From positions 3,528,236-3,586,001 of the forward strand of contig NZ_KI783301.1 in the NCBI RefSeq assembly GCF_000510645.1: a DNA stretch of 57,766 nt. Reading direction: 5' to 3'. The notes below the pieces were generated by a model. That model did not search any database, was not told where the DNA came from, and saw only the letters and a program-made list of their open reading frames with translations. Below are positions 38,957-49,798 of the stretch, in pieces (within the stretch, counting starts at the first letter, position 1; each line of letters begins with the position of its first letter). Source of the DNA: Thermicanus aegyptius DSM 12793 (GTDB lineage: Bacteria; Bacillota; Bacilli; Thermicanales; Thermicanaceae). The position numbers were made by a program, and so were the translations under genes.

Positions 38957-41386
38957 ATGTATAGGAAAGTCCTTCTTTGGTTTCATCCAATAAAAGAGCT
39001 CGCTATTCGCTTGCTTTTACATCCCTTTTTTATTCTCTTTTTCCTTGGTTTTCTTTTAGGACGAGCCGTCATCCTTTCTGAGATTGCGCCGTTTCCGCTG
39101 GCTTACTATGCCATTGTTTACCATATGCAGAGGGAGAGGGCTAACTTCGCTTTTTTAGGCGTGGTGGCAGGCTCTCTCTTTTCCATCTCCCCCCATTTGT
39201 TGGAGACGATCATTCCCATCCTTCTTTTCTTAGGACTTCAGCAAATACTCCGGCGCTTAAACAAGGAGGATATTACCTATGCCCCTTTCTTCGTTCTTTT
39301 CTCCTCCTTGATTGGGGGAGGTATGATTCGTTTACCCCATCAACCCTTGGATGGGCATGTCTGGTTGCTCCTTGGTGTAGAAGCTTTGTTGGCGATGGTT
39401 CTTACCTTTATTTTTCATCAGGCATTTCCCATTCTCTTGCATCGCCAACTCTCAACACCTATGAAACAGGAAGAGCTGATCTCCCTCCTGATTCTTTTTG
39501 CCTCGATCATGACGGGGACGGTGGGTTGGTTCATCGAAGAGTATTCTCTGGAACATATCTTTTCCCGCTACCTGATCCTCCTTCTCTCTCTGGCCGGAGG
39601 GGGAACCATAGGAGCCACCGTAGGGGTCTTAACCGGGCTCATCTTAAGCTTGGCTCATGTACAAGCCCTGGCACAGATGAGCCTTCTCGGTTTTTCCGGG
39701 TTGTTGGCCGGTCTGTTCCGGGAAGGGAAGAAGGCAGGCGTAAGCCTTGGCCTTCTCCTCGGTACTTCCATTCTTATCGTTTATACCGGTGAACGGGAAG
39801 CCATGTGGAGTTCATCGGTGGAGACCATCGTCTCGATTCTTCTCTTTCTCATCACGCCGAAAGCCCTCATTGAGGAGATGGCGAAATGGCTGCCGGGAAC
39901 GAAGGAATATGTGAAAGAACAGCAGGAGCGGTTAGGTCGCTTCCGGGAACTTACTTCGGAACGGGTGATGCAATTCGCCGATCTTTTCCGCCAGCTTTCC
40001 AAAAGCTTTGCCCAAACTTCTGCAGTGGCTCCTGAGAATCTGGAGGAGGTAAAGATCGATTACTTCTTAAGTGCGGTGACGGACCAAACGTGTCAACGGT
40101 GTTGGAAAAAAGAGCAATGTTGGACAAGGCAATTTGACTTTACCTATGAACATTTAAAAGGAATGGTATCGCTTGTAAAGGAAGACCAACTGATCCACAA
40201 GGTAAAGCTTCCGATGAAATGGCGAAATACCTGTGTGCGGATCGATCAGATGATCCAGGTGATGGAAGGGGAGTATGAAAAGAGATTGCGGGAAGAAAGG
40301 TTAAATCGCCGGATTAAGGAGGCACGTCTTCTCGTAGCCGACCAGTTGCAAGGGGTCGCATCGGTCATGCGGGATTTCGCATTCGAGGTAAAGAGGGAGG
40401 GGAAGGATCATTCCTTCCAGGAGAAGCGGATCGTTCAAGCCTTGGAGAGCTTGGGGCTTAAAATTCAGAAGGTGGATGTGATCAGCTTAGAGAAGGGAAA
40501 TGTGGAGATTGAGATTCTTCATCCCACCTGTGGAGGAAGAAGGGAGTGTGAGAAACTGATCGCCCCTCTTCTTACCGATGTATTAAAAGAACATATCGTG
40601 GTAAAGGAAGGAGGGTGTTCCGTATGGGAGGGAGGTTGTCTCATGCGCCTTGTTTCAGGGAAAAAATATAGGGTGGAGGTGGGGATGGCGCAGGCAGCCA
40701 AAGACGGGGGCATTCTCTCTGGGGATAGCTACATTTCCCTTGACTTGGGTAATGGAAACTATGCCATCGCTTTAAGTGACGGAATGGGAAACGGCCAGCG
40801 TGCATTTACCGAGTCGAGTGCTACGGTCGATCTGTTGAAGCGCATTCTCCAATCCGGATTAGATGAGGGTCTGGCGGTTAAGACGGTTAATTCCATTCTT
40901 AGCCTTCGTTCCACCGACGAAGTTTTCGCGACGGTCGATTTGGCCTTAATTGATCTCCGTGATGCCTCCGCAAAATTTTTAAAGATTGGGTCGGCCCCTA
41001 GTTTTATAAAAAGGGGGGAGAAGGTAAAGCTTATCTCTGCCAACAATCTCCCGGTCGGAATTCTGGAGGAGATTGAGGTGGATGTGGTGAGAGACACGCT
41101 TATGCCAGGGGATTTATTAATCATGATCACCGATGGAATTTATGAGGCAAACAGGAACGTGGAAAATAGAGATCAATGGTTCAAAAGAATGATTAGAGAT
41201 ATGGAGACGGAAAACCCTCAGGAGGTCGCCGATCTTCTGTTGGAAAATATGATTCGGGTGATGAACTATGAAATCTCCGATGATATGACGGTGGTGGTCG
41301 CCCGTGTCGACCATTTCCGGCCAAAATGGTCTACCATACCCATTCCGGATCTTCTCAAGATGGAAAGGGGTTCTTTTGTGCAATAA
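38957..41386 (+). CDS. spoIIE: stage II sporulation protein E (PP2C phosphatase)
   Basis: 809 residues. About ten N-terminal membrane helices (residues 15-330), a central coiled region with CxxC pairs (TCQRCWKKEQCW) and a C-terminal PP2C phosphatase domain (about 580-795: LSDGMGNGQRA, then MITDGIYEANR). It dephosphorylates SpoIIAA-P, releasing sigma-F in the forespore, and helps place the polar septum. It matches SpoIIE in length. Promoter: Spo0A-type at 38819-38923. Downstream, yabS and yabT are absent. Confidence 0.97.
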   Translation: MYRKVLLWFHPIKELAIRLLLHPFFILFFLGFLLGRAVILSEIAPFPLAYYAIVYHMQRERANFAFLGVVAGSLFSISPHLLETIIPILLFLGLQQILRRLNKEDITYAPFFVLFSSLIGGGMIRLPHQPLDGHVWLLLGVEALLAMVLTFIFHQAFPILLHRQLSTPMKQEELISLLILFASIMTGTVGWFIEEYSLEHIFSRYLILLLSLAGGGTIGATVGVLTGLILSLAHVQALAQMSLLGFSGLLAGLFREGKKAGVSLGLLLGTSILIVYTGEREAMWSSSVETIVSILLFLITPKALIEEMAKWLPGTKEYVKEQQERLGRFRELTSERVMQFADLFRQLSKSFAQTSAVAPENLEEVKIDYFLSAVTDQTCQRCWKKEQCWTRQFDFTYEHLKGMVSLVKEDQLIHKVKLPMKWRNTCVRIDQMIQVMEGEYEKRLREERLNRRIKEARLLVADQLQGVASVMRDFAFEVKREGKDHSFQEKRIVQALESLGLKIQKVDVISLEKGNVEIEILHPTCGGRRECEKLIAPLLTDVLKEHIVVKEGGCSVWEGGCLMRLVSGKKYRVEVGMAQAAKDGGILSGDSYISLDLGNGNYAIALSDGMGNGQRAFTESSATVDLLKRILQSGLDEGLAVKTVNSILSLRSTDEVFATVDLALIDLRDASAKFLKIGSAPSFIKRGEKVKLISANNLPVGILEEIEVDVVRDTLMPGDLLIMITDGIYEANRNVENRDQWFKRMIRDMETENPQEVADLLLENMIRVMNYEISDDMTVVVARVDHFRPKWSTIPIPDLLKMERGSFVQ

Positions 41387-41439
41387 AAGTGGAGATTTTC
41401 CATTCGTTTGTCTATAATAAAGAAGATATGGCCAGCTAG

Positions 41440-41463
41440 ACCCAAGGGAGTCCTTGGGTTTTC
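41440..41463 (+). terminator. terminator between spoIIE and tilS
   Basis: ACCCAAGG (41440-41447) with CCTTGGGT (41452-41459), 4-nt loop, then T residues. Confidence 0.8.
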
Positions 41464-41499
41464 CCTTTGTGATCTTTTAAGGAAATGGAGGGCATCACG

Positions 41500-42888
41500 T
41501 TGGAGAAGACCCTCGGGGAGACGGTGAGAAAACATCATATGATAAAACGGGGGGATAGGGTCCTCGTCGGCATCTCCGGAGGCCCCGATTCGGTAGCGTT
41601 GGCCCATTGGCTTTATCGTCATCGTGAGGAATATGGGATCGAAGTAGCTTTAGCCCATTACCATCACGGACTTCGGGGGAAAGAGGCAGACGAGGATGAA
41701 GCCTTTGTGCGTCATTTGGCGAAGGAATGGAACCTGCCGTATTATGTAGGGAAGGCTCCTCTGAAAGAGATCCATGAGGAGGAACTGGGGAACCTTCAGG
41801 ATTTGGCTAGGGAATACCGCTATCGTTTCTTTCGGGAAACAGGAGAAAAGATCGGAGCGAATAAGATTGCGATTGCTCACCATTTGGACGACCAAGTGGA
41901 AACGATGTTGATGCGCTTCGTGCGGGGGACAGGTCCCGGGGGATTGGTGGGGATTCCGTATACCCGCCCCCTTACCCCGACGATCACGGTGATTCGCCCT
42001 TTTTTGGAGATTACCAGAAAACAGATCGAGGATTACCTGAAACGGAACCTGCTCTGCTTTCGTATAGATAGTAGCAATAAAAAGACCGATTATTTGAGGA
42101 ATCGCTTGCGGATTGAAACGATCCCCCAACTTCAAGCCATCAATCCTAATCTTTCCTCCGTTCTCCTTCATCTGTCGGAAATGCTCAGGGAAGACGAAGA
42201 TTATCTGGCAAGTGAAGCGGAGGATGTATTCTCTTCCCTCACCACCTACAAAGAGCCTGAAGAAATTAGGATCTCCCTCGCAAAATGGAGGGAAACCCCC
42301 TTTCCTTTACAAAGACGGGCAATTAAACTAATATGTAATTACTTGGTTCATGTAGAAGAAGAGGTTCCTTATTTTCATGTTGAGGCGATCCGGAAAATCT
42401 TCGCAGAAGATCATCCGAAGGAATGGAATCTCCCTTGGGGGATTACCGTGATTGCTCGATATGGAGAGGGGATCTTCCGCATGAAAAGGGAATCAAGAGG
42501 GAGGGGATTTCATTATCCGGTTCAAATTCCCGGTTCCATATGGATTGCAGAAATGAACAAGAGACTTATCTGTTCCGTCCTTCATGAGATTCCCCGGATC
42601 GATGGCGAACATGCTCTCTTTGATTATGAAGAGGTTATGAAATTAGGCCCTCTCTCTCTCCGCTCAAGAAGAGCAGGAGATTATCTCTACCTGAAGGGAT
42701 TAGCCGGACATAGAAAAGTAAAAGATATATTTATTGATGAGAAGATACCTAAAGAAAAGAGGGATCAAATTCCTCTCCTTTGTGCAGGAAAAGAGGTGCT
42801 TTGGATCCCTGGACTCAGGAAATCGGGTAAAGCGGAGGTCCTGCCTGGGACTCGCCTGATTCTTTCCTGCAAACTTGAAGAGAAGTGA
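41500..42888 (+). CDS. tilS: tRNA(Ile)-lysidine synthase
   Basis: 462 residues. PP-loop ATPase motif SGGPDS (26-31), ATP-binding HHLDDQ near 127, DSSN in the middle, and the C-terminal TilS domain (about 370-455). It changes C34 to lysidine in tRNA(Ile)(CAT), essential for AUA decoding. The TTG start at 41500 follows GGAGG by 8 nt; the ATG at 41485 overlaps that site and has none of its own. hpt follows closely. Confidence 0.93.
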   Translation: MEKTLGETVRKHHMIKRGDRVLVGISGGPDSVALAHWLYRHREEYGIEVALAHYHHGLRGKEADEDEAFVRHLAKEWNLPYYVGKAPLKEIHEEELGNLQDLAREYRYRFFRETGEKIGANKIAIAHHLDDQVETMLMRFVRGTGPGGLVGIPYTRPLTPTITVIRPFLEITRKQIEDYLKRNLLCFRIDSSNKKTDYLRNRLRIETIPQLQAINPNLSSVLLHLSEMLREDEDYLASEAEDVFSSLTTYKEPEEIRISLAKWRETPFPLQRRAIKLICNYLVHVEEEVPYFHVEAIRKIFAEDHPKEWNLPWGITVIARYGEGIFRMKRESRGRGFHYPVQIPGSIWIAEMNKRLICSVLHEIPRIDGEHALFDYEEVMKLGPLSLRSRRAGDYLYLKGLAGHRKVKDIFIDEKIPKEKRDQIPLLCAGKEVLWIPGLRKSGKAEVLPGTRLILSCKLEEK

Positions 42889-42918
42889 TTTAGCGTTATG
42901 AGGAGGAAGAATGGTTAT

Positions 42919-43470
42919 ATGAGCGGAATTTTTGAGGACATCAAGGAAATCCTAATCCCGGAGGAGGCGATTGACAAGCGAATACGGGAACTGGGTGAAA
43001 TCTTGAGCGAAGAATATCGGGATAAAAACCCCCTGGTTATTGCCATTTTGAAGGGGGCGGCCCCCTTTATGTCTGATCTGACGAAGAGGATGGATGTTTA
43101 TCTGGAAATGGATTACATGGTGGTATCGAGTTACGGACTTTCCACCCGCTCTTCGGGTGTGGTAAAGATTATTAAGGATTTAGATTATGATATATCGGGA
43201 AGACACCTTCTCATCGTGGAAGACGTGATCGACAGTGGACTTACTTTAAATTATATCGTAGATTTGTTAAAAAGAAGAAATCCCCGCTCCTTAAAGGTGG
43301 TTACTCTCCTTGATAAGCCGAAACGCCGCCACGTGGACCTTAAACCGGACTATATCGGTTTCGAAGTACCCGATGAGTTTGTGGTCGGGTATGGATTGGA
43401 TTACGCCGAACAGTACCGGAATCTCCCATTCATTGGCATATTAAAACCGGAAGTATACGCCGAGAAATGA
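42919..43470 (+). CDS. hpt: hypoxanthine(-guanine) phosphoribosyltransferase
   Basis: 183 residues. The type I PRT fold: [27 protein letters not shown], and the PRPP motif [14 protein letters not shown] near 100-113. It salvages purine bases using PRPP. AGGAGGAAG precedes the ATG at 42919; an upstream in-frame ATG at 42898 overlaps this site. tilS-hpt-ftsH order is standard for Bacilli. In B. subtilis TilS and HprT also regulate ftsH. Confidence 0.94.
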   Translation: MSGIFEDIKEILIPEEAIDKRIRELGEILSEEYRDKNPLVIAILKGAAPFMSDLTKRMDVYLEMDYMVVSSYGLSTRSSGVVKIIKDLDYDISGRHLLIVEDVIDSGLTLNYIVDLLKRRNPRSLKVVTLLDKPKRRHVDLKPDYIGFEVPDEFVVGYGLDYAEQYRNLPFIGILKPEVYAEK

Positions 43471-43475
43471 AGGGA

Positions 43476-43505
43476 TTGCCTTATTTCTCCACGTTATGCT
43501 AGAAT
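43476..43505 (+). promoter_or_regulatory. candidate sigma-A promoter of ftsH
   Basis: TTGCCT (43476-43481), 18-bp spacer, TAGAAT (43500-43505), in the short gap between hpt and ftsH. Confidence 0.45.
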
Positions 43506-43541
43506 AAAATATGTGTCTTTTGACCTGAGAGGAGGTAAGAA

Positions 43542-45455
43542 ATGAACAAGATGTTCCGCAACACCGCTTTTTATCTGATCATCATCCTTGTTGTGGTGGG
43601 AATCGTCCAACTCGTCGCAGGACAGGGAAAACCGACGGCGGAGATCCCCTACAGCGAATTTAGAAAATACTTAATCGAGGATCAGATCCAATCCTTAAGG
43701 ATGAGACAGGATAGCGGAACGCTCTATATAGAAGGTCAATTGAAGTCTGCTCCGGGGAAAGAGGAGATGTTCATCACACGGGCACCTCTTTATACCGAAC
43801 AAGTCTTTAATTTGATCGATCAAAAAATTGACCAGAACCATCTTGTCGTGTACAACGACAGGGCAAAAGAGGGTTCACTCTGGCTCACTTTCCTCACGTC
43901 CATCATCCCATTCATTCTTATGGCCGTTCTCTTCTTTTTCTTGCTGAACCAGGCGCAAGGCGGCGGCAGCAAGGTAATGAACTTTGGCAAAAGCCGGGCC
44001 CGTCTCTATAATGATGAGAAGAAGAAAGTAACGTTTAAGGATGTCGCGGGGGCTGATGAGGAGAAAGAGGAATTGGTAGAAATTGTGGAATTTCTGAAAG
44101 ATCCCCGCAAATTTGCGGCGCTCGGAGCACGAATTCCGAAGGGTGTTCTCTTAAACGGACCGCCCGGTACCGGGAAAACGCTCCTCGCCCGGGCGGTAGC
44201 AGGGGAAGCGGGCGTTCCCTTCTTCTCGATCAGCGGCTCCGATTTCGTGGAGATGTTCGTTGGGGTGGGCGCCTCCAGGGTTCGGGATCTGTTCGAGACT
44301 GCGAAGAAAAATGCCCCTTGCATCATCTTTATCGATGAGATTGATGCGGTAGGTCGCCAACGTGGGGCAGGTCTCGGGGGAGGACATGATGAACGGGAAC
44401 AGACATTAAACCAACTCCTCGTAGAAATGGACGGCTTCAGTGCCCATGAAGGGATTATCATTATCGCCGCCACCAACCGTCCGGACATCCTCGATCCGGC
44501 TCTTCTCCGCCCAGGACGCTTTGACCGTCAGATTACGGTTGATCGACCGGATGTGAGGGGCAGGGAAGAGGTGCTTAAAGTTCATGCCCGCAATAAACCG
44601 CTGGGGCCTGACGTCGATTTGAAGACCATCGCGCGCCGCACGCCCGGATTCACGGGGGCAGATCTGGAGAACCTCCTAAACGAGGCGGCTCTTCTTGCAG
44701 CCCGTCGCAATAAAAAAATGATCGAGATGGCGGAAATCGATGAAGCCATTGATCGGGTTATTGCCGGACCGGCAAAGACAAGCCGAATCATCAGCGAAAA
44801 GGAGAAAACCCGGGTAGCTTATCATGAATCGGGTCACGTGATCGCCGGATTTTATGTTGAACACGGGGATGAGGTGCATAAAGTAACCGTGGTTCCCCGA
44901 GGAGCGGCGGGGGGATATACCGTTCCTCTGCCGAAGGAAGATTCCGCTTTCCCTACGAAAAATTATCTTCTGGATCGTATCACAACCCTTTTGGGAGGAC
45001 GTGTTGCGGAGGAGATCGTCTTTGGGGATGTGAGTACCGGAGCCTATAATGATTTTCAGCAGGCGACAACTATTGCCCGCCGTATGGTGATGGAGTTTGG
45101 GATGAGCGAGAAGTTAGGCCCCCTCCAATTTGGTCGCAGGCAGGGGGAGGTTTTTTTAGGCAGAGATATTGGACATGAACAGAACTACAGCGATGCCATC
45201 GCGTATGAGATCGATTTGGAGATTCAACGGATCATTCGGGAACAATATGATCGCTGCAAAGTACTGATGAACGAAAAACGGATAAAATTGGAGACGATTG
45301 CCCAAACTCTGCTGAAGGTAGAGACTTTAACGAGTGCACAGATCCGTAGCCTTTTGGAAAAGGGGCGAACGGAAAACGATGATATCATCGTGGAAGAGGT
45401 ATCCCCGACGAATGTACGGGTGATTCTAAAAGGAGAAGCAGAAGGGATGGCGTAG
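43542..45455 (+). CDS. ftsH: ATP-dependent zinc metalloprotease FtsH
   Basis: 637 residues. Two N-terminal membrane helices (about 6-26, 110-130) flank an extracytoplasmic domain. AAA+ domain: Walker A GPPGTGKT (206-213), Walker [12 protein letters not shown] region [17 protein letters not shown]. The zinc protease site HESGH is at 428-432. It degrades membrane and regulatory proteins. GGAGG precedes the ATG. It ends in a strong hairpin. Position after hpt is conserved. Confidence 0.97.
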   Translation: MNKMFRNTAFYLIIILVVVGIVQLVAGQGKPTAEIPYSEFRKYLIEDQIQSLRMRQDSGTLYIEGQLKSAPGKEEMFITRAPLYTEQVFNLIDQKIDQNHLVVYNDRAKEGSLWLTFLTSIIPFILMAVLFFFLLNQAQGGGSKVMNFGKSRARLYNDEKKKVTFKDVAGADEEKEELVEIVEFLKDPRKFAALGARIPKGVLLNGPPGTGKTLLARAVAGEAGVPFFSISGSDFVEMFVGVGASRVRDLFETAKKNAPCIIFIDEIDAVGRQRGAGLGGGHDEREQTLNQLLVEMDGFSAHEGIIIIAATNRPDILDPALLRPGRFDRQITVDRPDVRGREEVLKVHARNKPLGPDVDLKTIARRTPGFTGADLENLLNEAALLAARRNKKMIEMAEIDEAIDRVIAGPAKTSRIISEKEKTRVAYHESGHVIAGFYVEHGDEVHKVTVVPRGAAGGYTVPLPKEDSAFPTKNYLLDRITTLLGGRVAEEIVFGDVSTGAYNDFQQATTIARRMVMEFGMSEKLGPLQFGRRQGEVFLGRDIGHEQNYSDAIAYEIDLEIQRIIREQYDRCKVLMNEKRIKLETIAQTLLKVETLTSAQIRSLLEKGRTENDDIIVEEVSPTNVRVILKGEAEGMA

Positions 45456-45465
45456 CCATCCCTTC
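45441..45465 (+). terminator. hairpin at the ftsH stop
   Basis: GAAGGGATGGC (45441-45451) pairs perfectly with GCCATCCCTTC (45455-45465); the stop codon lies in the loop. The T-tail is weak (TTCCCTCTTT), so it may terminate or stabilise the mRNA end. Confidence 0.65.
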
Positions 45466-45592
45466 TTCCCTCTTTATCTCGAAGGATCGATCTCCGGAAA
45501 AAGAAATCCCCGTGGGGAAACCTTTTTATGAATCGGATCAATGAACCGGGTTACCCCTGTGAAATTCATTTTTTGAGAGAGAGGGTCGATGC

Positions 45593-47284
45593 ATGAGTGC
45601 CATAACGGAAAAGATCCCCACAGATATCGAGATTGCCAGAAGCGCGAAAATGAAACCGATTACAGAAATCGCTTCGGGATGGGGGATTAATGAAGACGAG
45701 ATAGAACTTTACGGAAAATATAAAGCGAAGATCCACCTTTCACTTTTAAAGAGACTTCAGGATAGGCCGGATGGACATCTCGTTCTCGTTACCTCCATCA
45801 ATCCAACCCCGGCTGGAGAGGGAAAGACAACCGTAACGGTAGGATTAGGTCAGGCGATGAACCGAATTGGAAAAAAAGCGGTGATCGCGCTGAGGGAGCC
45901 TTCATTGGGCCCTGTTTTTGGGTTAAAGGGTGGGGCGGCCGGAGGAGGGTACTCACAGGTGGTTCCCATGGAGGAGATCAATCTTCATTTTACCGGGGAT
46001 TTTCATGCCGTTACTACCGCCCATAATTTATTAGCGGCCTTGATGGATAATCATCTTCACCAAGGGAACGAACTTCATCTCGACCCCCGGCGTATCCTCT
46101 GGAGGAGGGTTATGGATATGAATGACCGCTCCTTAAGAGAGATCGTCATCGGTCTCGGGGGAAAGAAAAACGGAGTGCCTCGGGAAGACGGATTTGATAT
46201 CTCCGTTGCCTCCGAAGTGATGGCCATCCTTACTCTCTCCGAAAACATCGAGGATTTGAAAGAATCGTTGGGGAAAATGCTTATTGGTTACACCTATGAG
46301 AATCAGCCTGTATTCGCAAGGGATCTTAAAGCGGAAGGAGCCATGGCCCTTTTGTTAAAGGATGCCCTCATGCCGAATCTGGTTCAGACCATGGAGAATA
46401 CACCGGCCTTTATTCACGGAGGACCATTCGCCAATATTGCCCACGGAACCAACAGCATCTTGGCTACGAAAATGGCCCTCAAACTAGGGGAATACGCCGT
46501 AACGGAGGCGGGGTTTGGAGCAGATCTTGGCGCGGAGAAATTCTTTCACATCACTTCCCGAAAGGGGAACTTTACCCCGGCTGCCGTGGTCGTCGTGGCT
46601 ACACTGCGAGCCCTTAAGATGCATGGAGGGGTGCCTAAAGAGCGATTGGGGGAAGAAAATCGGCTTGCTGTAAAGATCGGGTTTGAAAATTTAAAGAAAC
46701 ATGTAGGTACAATCCGGCGTGTCGGCCTTCCTCCCGTCGTGGCGATCAATCGCTTCATTCACGATCATGAGGGGGAGATCGAAGAGCTATTTGATCTATG
46801 CAGAAGGGAGCATCTCCCGGTCGCCCTAACCGAGGTATGGGAGAAGGGAGGGGAGGGGGGTGCAGAATTGGCCCGCCTCGTGGTGGAGACGGTGGAAAAA
46901 GGGAAGCATTCCTTTCGTCCGCTCTATTCGGTGGATCAAGGGATTGAAGAGAAGATTGGGTCCATCGCCAGGGAGGCTTACGGTGCAGACGGGGTGGAGT
47001 TTACCGATGAAGCCAAAAAGCAGATCCGCTTTTTTAAAGAGCAGGGATGGGATAAACTGCCGATCTGCATGGCTAAAACCCAATACTCCCTTTCCGATCG
47101 CCCGAAGTTACTGGGGAGGCCGAAAGGCTTTACCATCACGGTACGGGAGTTGAAGGCCTCCTTGGGGGCGGGATTCCTCGTGGCTTTTACCGGAGATATC
47201 TTAACCATGCCCGGCCTGCCCAAGGAACCGGCCGCCATTCATATGAATGTGGACGGAGACGGGAATGTGTATGGCCTTTTCTAG
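45593..47284 (+). CDS. fhs: formate-tetrahydrofolate ligase
   Basis: 563 residues. P-loop [17 protein letters not shown] (residues about 71-87), [24 protein letters not shown] (in parts), HFTGDFHAV and the C-terminal [10 protein letters not shown] motif. It makes 10-formyl-THF from formate, ATP and THF. B. subtilis lacks this enzyme. Between ftsH and coaX it is an inserted or rearranged gene, upstream of the folate genes. No riboswitch or clear promoter is seen in 45466-45592. Confidence 0.97.
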   Translation: MSAITEKIPTDIEIARSAKMKPITEIASGWGINEDEIELYGKYKAKIHLSLLKRLQDRPDGHLVLVTSINPTPAGEGKTTVTVGLGQAMNRIGKKAVIALREPSLGPVFGLKGGAAGGGYSQVVPMEEINLHFTGDFHAVTTAHNLLAALMDNHLHQGNELHLDPRRILWRRVMDMNDRSLREIVIGLGGKKNGVPREDGFDISVASEVMAILTLSENIEDLKESLGKMLIGYTYENQPVFARDLKAEGAMALLLKDALMPNLVQTMENTPAFIHGGPFANIAHGTNSILATKMALKLGEYAVTEAGFGADLGAEKFFHITSRKGNFTPAAVVVVATLRALKMHGGVPKERLGEENRLAVKIGFENLKKHVGTIRRVGLPPVVAINRFIHDHEGEIEELFDLCRREHLPVALTEVWEKGGEGGAELARLVVETVEKGKHSFRPLYSVDQGIEEKIGSIAREAYGADGVEFTDEAKKQIRFFKEQGWDKLPICMAKTQYSLSDRPKLLGRPKGFTITVRELKASLGAGFLVAFTGDILTMPGLPKEPAAIHMNVDGDGNVYGLF

Positions 47285-47336
47285 ATGATATAATAAAAAA
47301 GATCAGGCATGGAATTTGGAAAGAGGGGGAGCTCAC

Positions 47337-48119
47337 ATGCTCTTAGTGATGGATGTGGGAAATACCAATATTGTGATCGGCATTTTTAAAGAAGATCAAT
47401 TGATTCACCAATGGAGAATGGCTACCGATCGGCATAAGACGGAAGATGAGCTGGGCATGCACCTTAAGATGTTCTTTGATAGCGTAGGGATTGGATTTCA
47501 TCAAATTGACGGATTGATGATCTCCAGCGTCGTCCCCCCCCTAAGGTTCGCTCTGGAGCAACTGGGGAAGAAATATTTCCATCACCCTCCCCTTTTCGTC
47601 GGCCAGGGAGTGGACATAGGCCTTACGATACGGCAGGATCATCCTCAAGAGGTGGGGGCGGACAGGATCGTCAATGCGGTTGCGGCCATTAAAGAATATG
47701 GCCCCCCGCTCATTATCGTTGACTTTGGAACAGCCACCACATTCTGTCTGGTTAATGATGAAGGAATCTATCTTGGGGGAGCCATTACTCCGGGGATTCA
47801 CATCTCGATGGAGGCCCTTTATCAAAATGCCTCTAAGCTGCCTAAGATTGAGTTCGCCAAGCCGGCGTCGGTCGTTGGAAGAAATACGGTGATGGCGATG
47901 CAGTCCGGGGTTTATTATGGGTATGTGGGGCTGGTAGATGGGATTGTTAACCGCCTAAAGAAAGAAGTAAAGAAAGATCCCAAGGTCATCGCAACCGGCG
48001 GACTGGCAGAATTAATTCGCTCCGATTCGGAGACGATTGATGTGGTTGATTCCACATTAACCCTTAAAGGATTAAAGATCATTTATGATCGAAATCGCTC
48101 TCTGAGTGGAAAGATATAA
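47337..48119 (+). CDS. coaX: type III pantothenate kinase
   Basis: 260 residues of the ASKHA-like fold: [15 protein letters not shown] at the N-terminus, [11 protein letters not shown], and [13 protein letters not shown] (catalytic aspartate). It phosphorylates pantothenate, the first step of CoA synthesis; this type is not feedback-inhibited. AGAGGGGGAG lies 6-8 nt before ATG 47337; an upstream TTG frame start at 47316 overlaps nothing useful. TATAAT-like bases at 47289 lack a -35. Confidence 0.95.
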   Translation: MLLVMDVGNTNIVIGIFKEDQLIHQWRMATDRHKTEDELGMHLKMFFDSVGIGFHQIDGLMISSVVPPLRFALEQLGKKYFHHPPLFVGQGVDIGLTIRQDHPQEVGADRIVNAVAAIKEYGPPLIIVDFGTATTFCLVNDEGIYLGGAITPGIHISMEALYQNASKLPKIEFAKPASVVGRNTVMAMQSGVYYGYVGLVDGIVNRLKKEVKKDPKVIATGGLAELIRSDSETIDVVDSTLTLKGLKIIYDRNRSLSGKI

Positions 48120-48244
48120 TGAGGTGATCATCATCGAGTTATTTCAGATGGAGAAGATGAGAAGGGGAAGAAATCCTTCTCTTTTTGAATGGATGCATGG
48201 GATATTCGCTTTTTTAGCGAAAAGCAAAAGGAAAGGAGTAAAAC

Positions 48245-49144
48245 ATGGCGTTACAAGGAGATTACTTGGTGCGGGCGACGGCATTTGATGGGCAGATCCG
48301 GGCTTTTGCCGTCCGGACCACGGAAACGCTTCAGGAGATAACGAATCGTTTGGATTTATGGGCAACGGCTAGCGCGGCCGTCGGTAGAACGATTAGTGCC
48401 GGTGCCATGATGGGAGCCATGTTAAAAGGGAAAGAGAGGTTGACCATTTCGATCCACGGCAATGGCCCAATCGGGCGAATCGTCGTCGATGCCAACGCCA
48501 AGGGAGAAGTGAGGGGGTATGCTACCAACCCTCATGTTCATTTTCCACTCAATGAGCAAGGGAAACTGGACGTGGCGAGAGCGGTGGGTAAGGAAGGAAC
48601 CCTTTATGTAGTTAAGGATTTAGGCCTTCAGGAACCTTATCGCGGCAGCTCACCCATCATCTCCGGCGAGATTGCCGAGGATTTTACCTACTATTTCGCC
48701 ACCTCCGAGCAGACTCCTTCTGCCGTAGGATTAGGGGTACTGGTGAATCCCGATCATTCCATTCTTGCTTCAGGCGGATTTATCCTTCAAGTGATGCCGG
48801 AAGCAGAGGAGGAGGCGATAAACACCTTAGAAGAGCGTCTAAAGATCATCCCCTCCGTTTCCGGGATGGTGGAAAAGGGGCTAACCCCCGAGGAGATGTT
48901 AAAAGAGGTGGTCGGGCGAGAGGTCCGTATCCTTCATGAGCAACCGATTCGCTTCCATTGTGGTTGCTCCTATGAAAAATCCCTCGCCGCTCTCAGCAGT
49001 TTAGGGACAGAAGTGCTAAAGGAATACGTAGAAAAAGGAGAAGAACCGGAAATCCTCTGTCATTTTTGCCGTGAGCGTTATGTGATTCCTGTCGCCAAGG
49101 TGGAAGAGGTGATAAAAAGCCGAGAATGGAACGAGACCTCTTGA
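48245..49144 (+). CDS. hslO: Hsp33 redox-regulated chaperone
   Basis: 299 residues. The Hsp33 core ([19 protein letters not shown] at the start, split) with [12 protein letters not shown] and [16 protein letters not shown] (in parts). The C-terminal switch has cysteines C239, C241 (CGC) and C272, C275 (CHFC), which hold zinc when reduced and form disulfides under oxidation. GGAAAGGAG precedes the ATG. The next genes of B. subtilis (yacD, cysK, pabB) are absent here. Confidence 0.96.
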   Translation: MALQGDYLVRATAFDGQIRAFAVRTTETLQEITNRLDLWATASAAVGRTISAGAMMGAMLKGKERLTISIHGNGPIGRIVVDANAKGEVRGYATNPHVHFPLNEQGKLDVARAVGKEGTLYVVKDLGLQEPYRGSSPIISGEIAEDFTYYFATSEQTPSAVGLGVLVNPDHSILASGGFILQVMPEAEEEAINTLEERLKIIPSVSGMVEKGLTPEEMLKEVVGREVRILHEQPIRFHCGCSYEKSLAALSSLGTEVLKEYVEKGEEPEILCHFCRERYVIPVAKVEEVIKSREWNETS

Positions 49145-49212
49145 CGAATTCTCCATTTATTATAAAATGGCGGAAAGATATAAATTGAGCTGAGCAGAGA
49201 GGAGAAGAGCAG

Positions 49213-49785
49213 ATGATTTTCGTGATTGATAATTATGACTCCTTCACGTTTAATTTGGTGCAATATTTGGGTGAGTTGGGCAAACAGGTGGAAGTGGCCA
49301 GGAATGACCGGATCACTATCGCAGAGATTAAGGAGAGAAATCCCGAGGCGATCCTGATCTCCCCGGGACCTTGTACGCCGAATGAAGCAGGAATCAGCCT
49401 TGAAGTGGTTCTTCATTTGGGGAAGGAGTATCCCATTTTGGGGGTTTGTTTAGGGCATCAGGCGATCATACAAGCGTTTGGAGGGAGAATCATCCCTGCA
49501 CCCCGCCTCATGCATGGAAAAACATCGGAGATCTATCATCATGGAAAGGGGATTTATGAAGGGCTTCCGTCTCCCTTTCCGGCCGCCCGCTATCACTCCC
49601 TCATTGGAGAAGAGCAGAGCCTTCCTGATGTTTTGGAGGTAACCGCATGGACCGACCGGGGTGAAATTATGGGTGTGAGGCATAAGCAACTGCCTATTGA
49701 AGGGGTTCAATTCCACCCTGAATCGATTCTGACTCAATACGGCAAAAAGATATTGCATCAGTGGATAAATAAAATTAGCGCATAA
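49213..49785 (+). CDS. pabA: class I glutamine amidotransferase (PabA/TrpG type)
   Basis: 190 residues. NYDSFTFNLVQYLG start, nucleophile C79 in GVCLGHQ, and the His/Glu pair in GVQFHPES near 168-172. PabA gives ammonia to PabB for 4-amino-4-deoxychorismate; TrpG does so for anthranilate. In B. subtilis pabA sits between pabB and pabC, but neither neighbour is present here. The folP-folB-folK genes follow at once, supporting a folate role. GAGAGGAG lies upstream. Partner unknown within the window. Confidence 0.92.
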   Translation: MIFVIDNYDSFTFNLVQYLGELGKQVEVARNDRITIAEIKERNPEAILISPGPCTPNEAGISLEVVLHLGKEYPILGVCLGHQAIIQAFGGRIIPAPRLMHGKTSEIYHHGKGIYEGLPSPFPAARYHSLIGEEQSLPDVLEVTAWTDRGEIMGVRHKQLPIEGVQFHPESILTQYGKKILHQWINKISA

Positions 49786-49798
49786 AGGGGGGGATCAG

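Noticed and set aside
44006-44488. 160-codon minus-strand frame inside ftsH
   Set aside because: It mirrors the AAA+ domain codons of ftsH and has a low-complexity, Ser/Arg-rich translation.
45466-45592. THF or ZTP riboswitch upstream of fhs
   Set aside because: I looked for the conserved cores of both classes and found neither; only a small CCCC/GGGG pairing is present.
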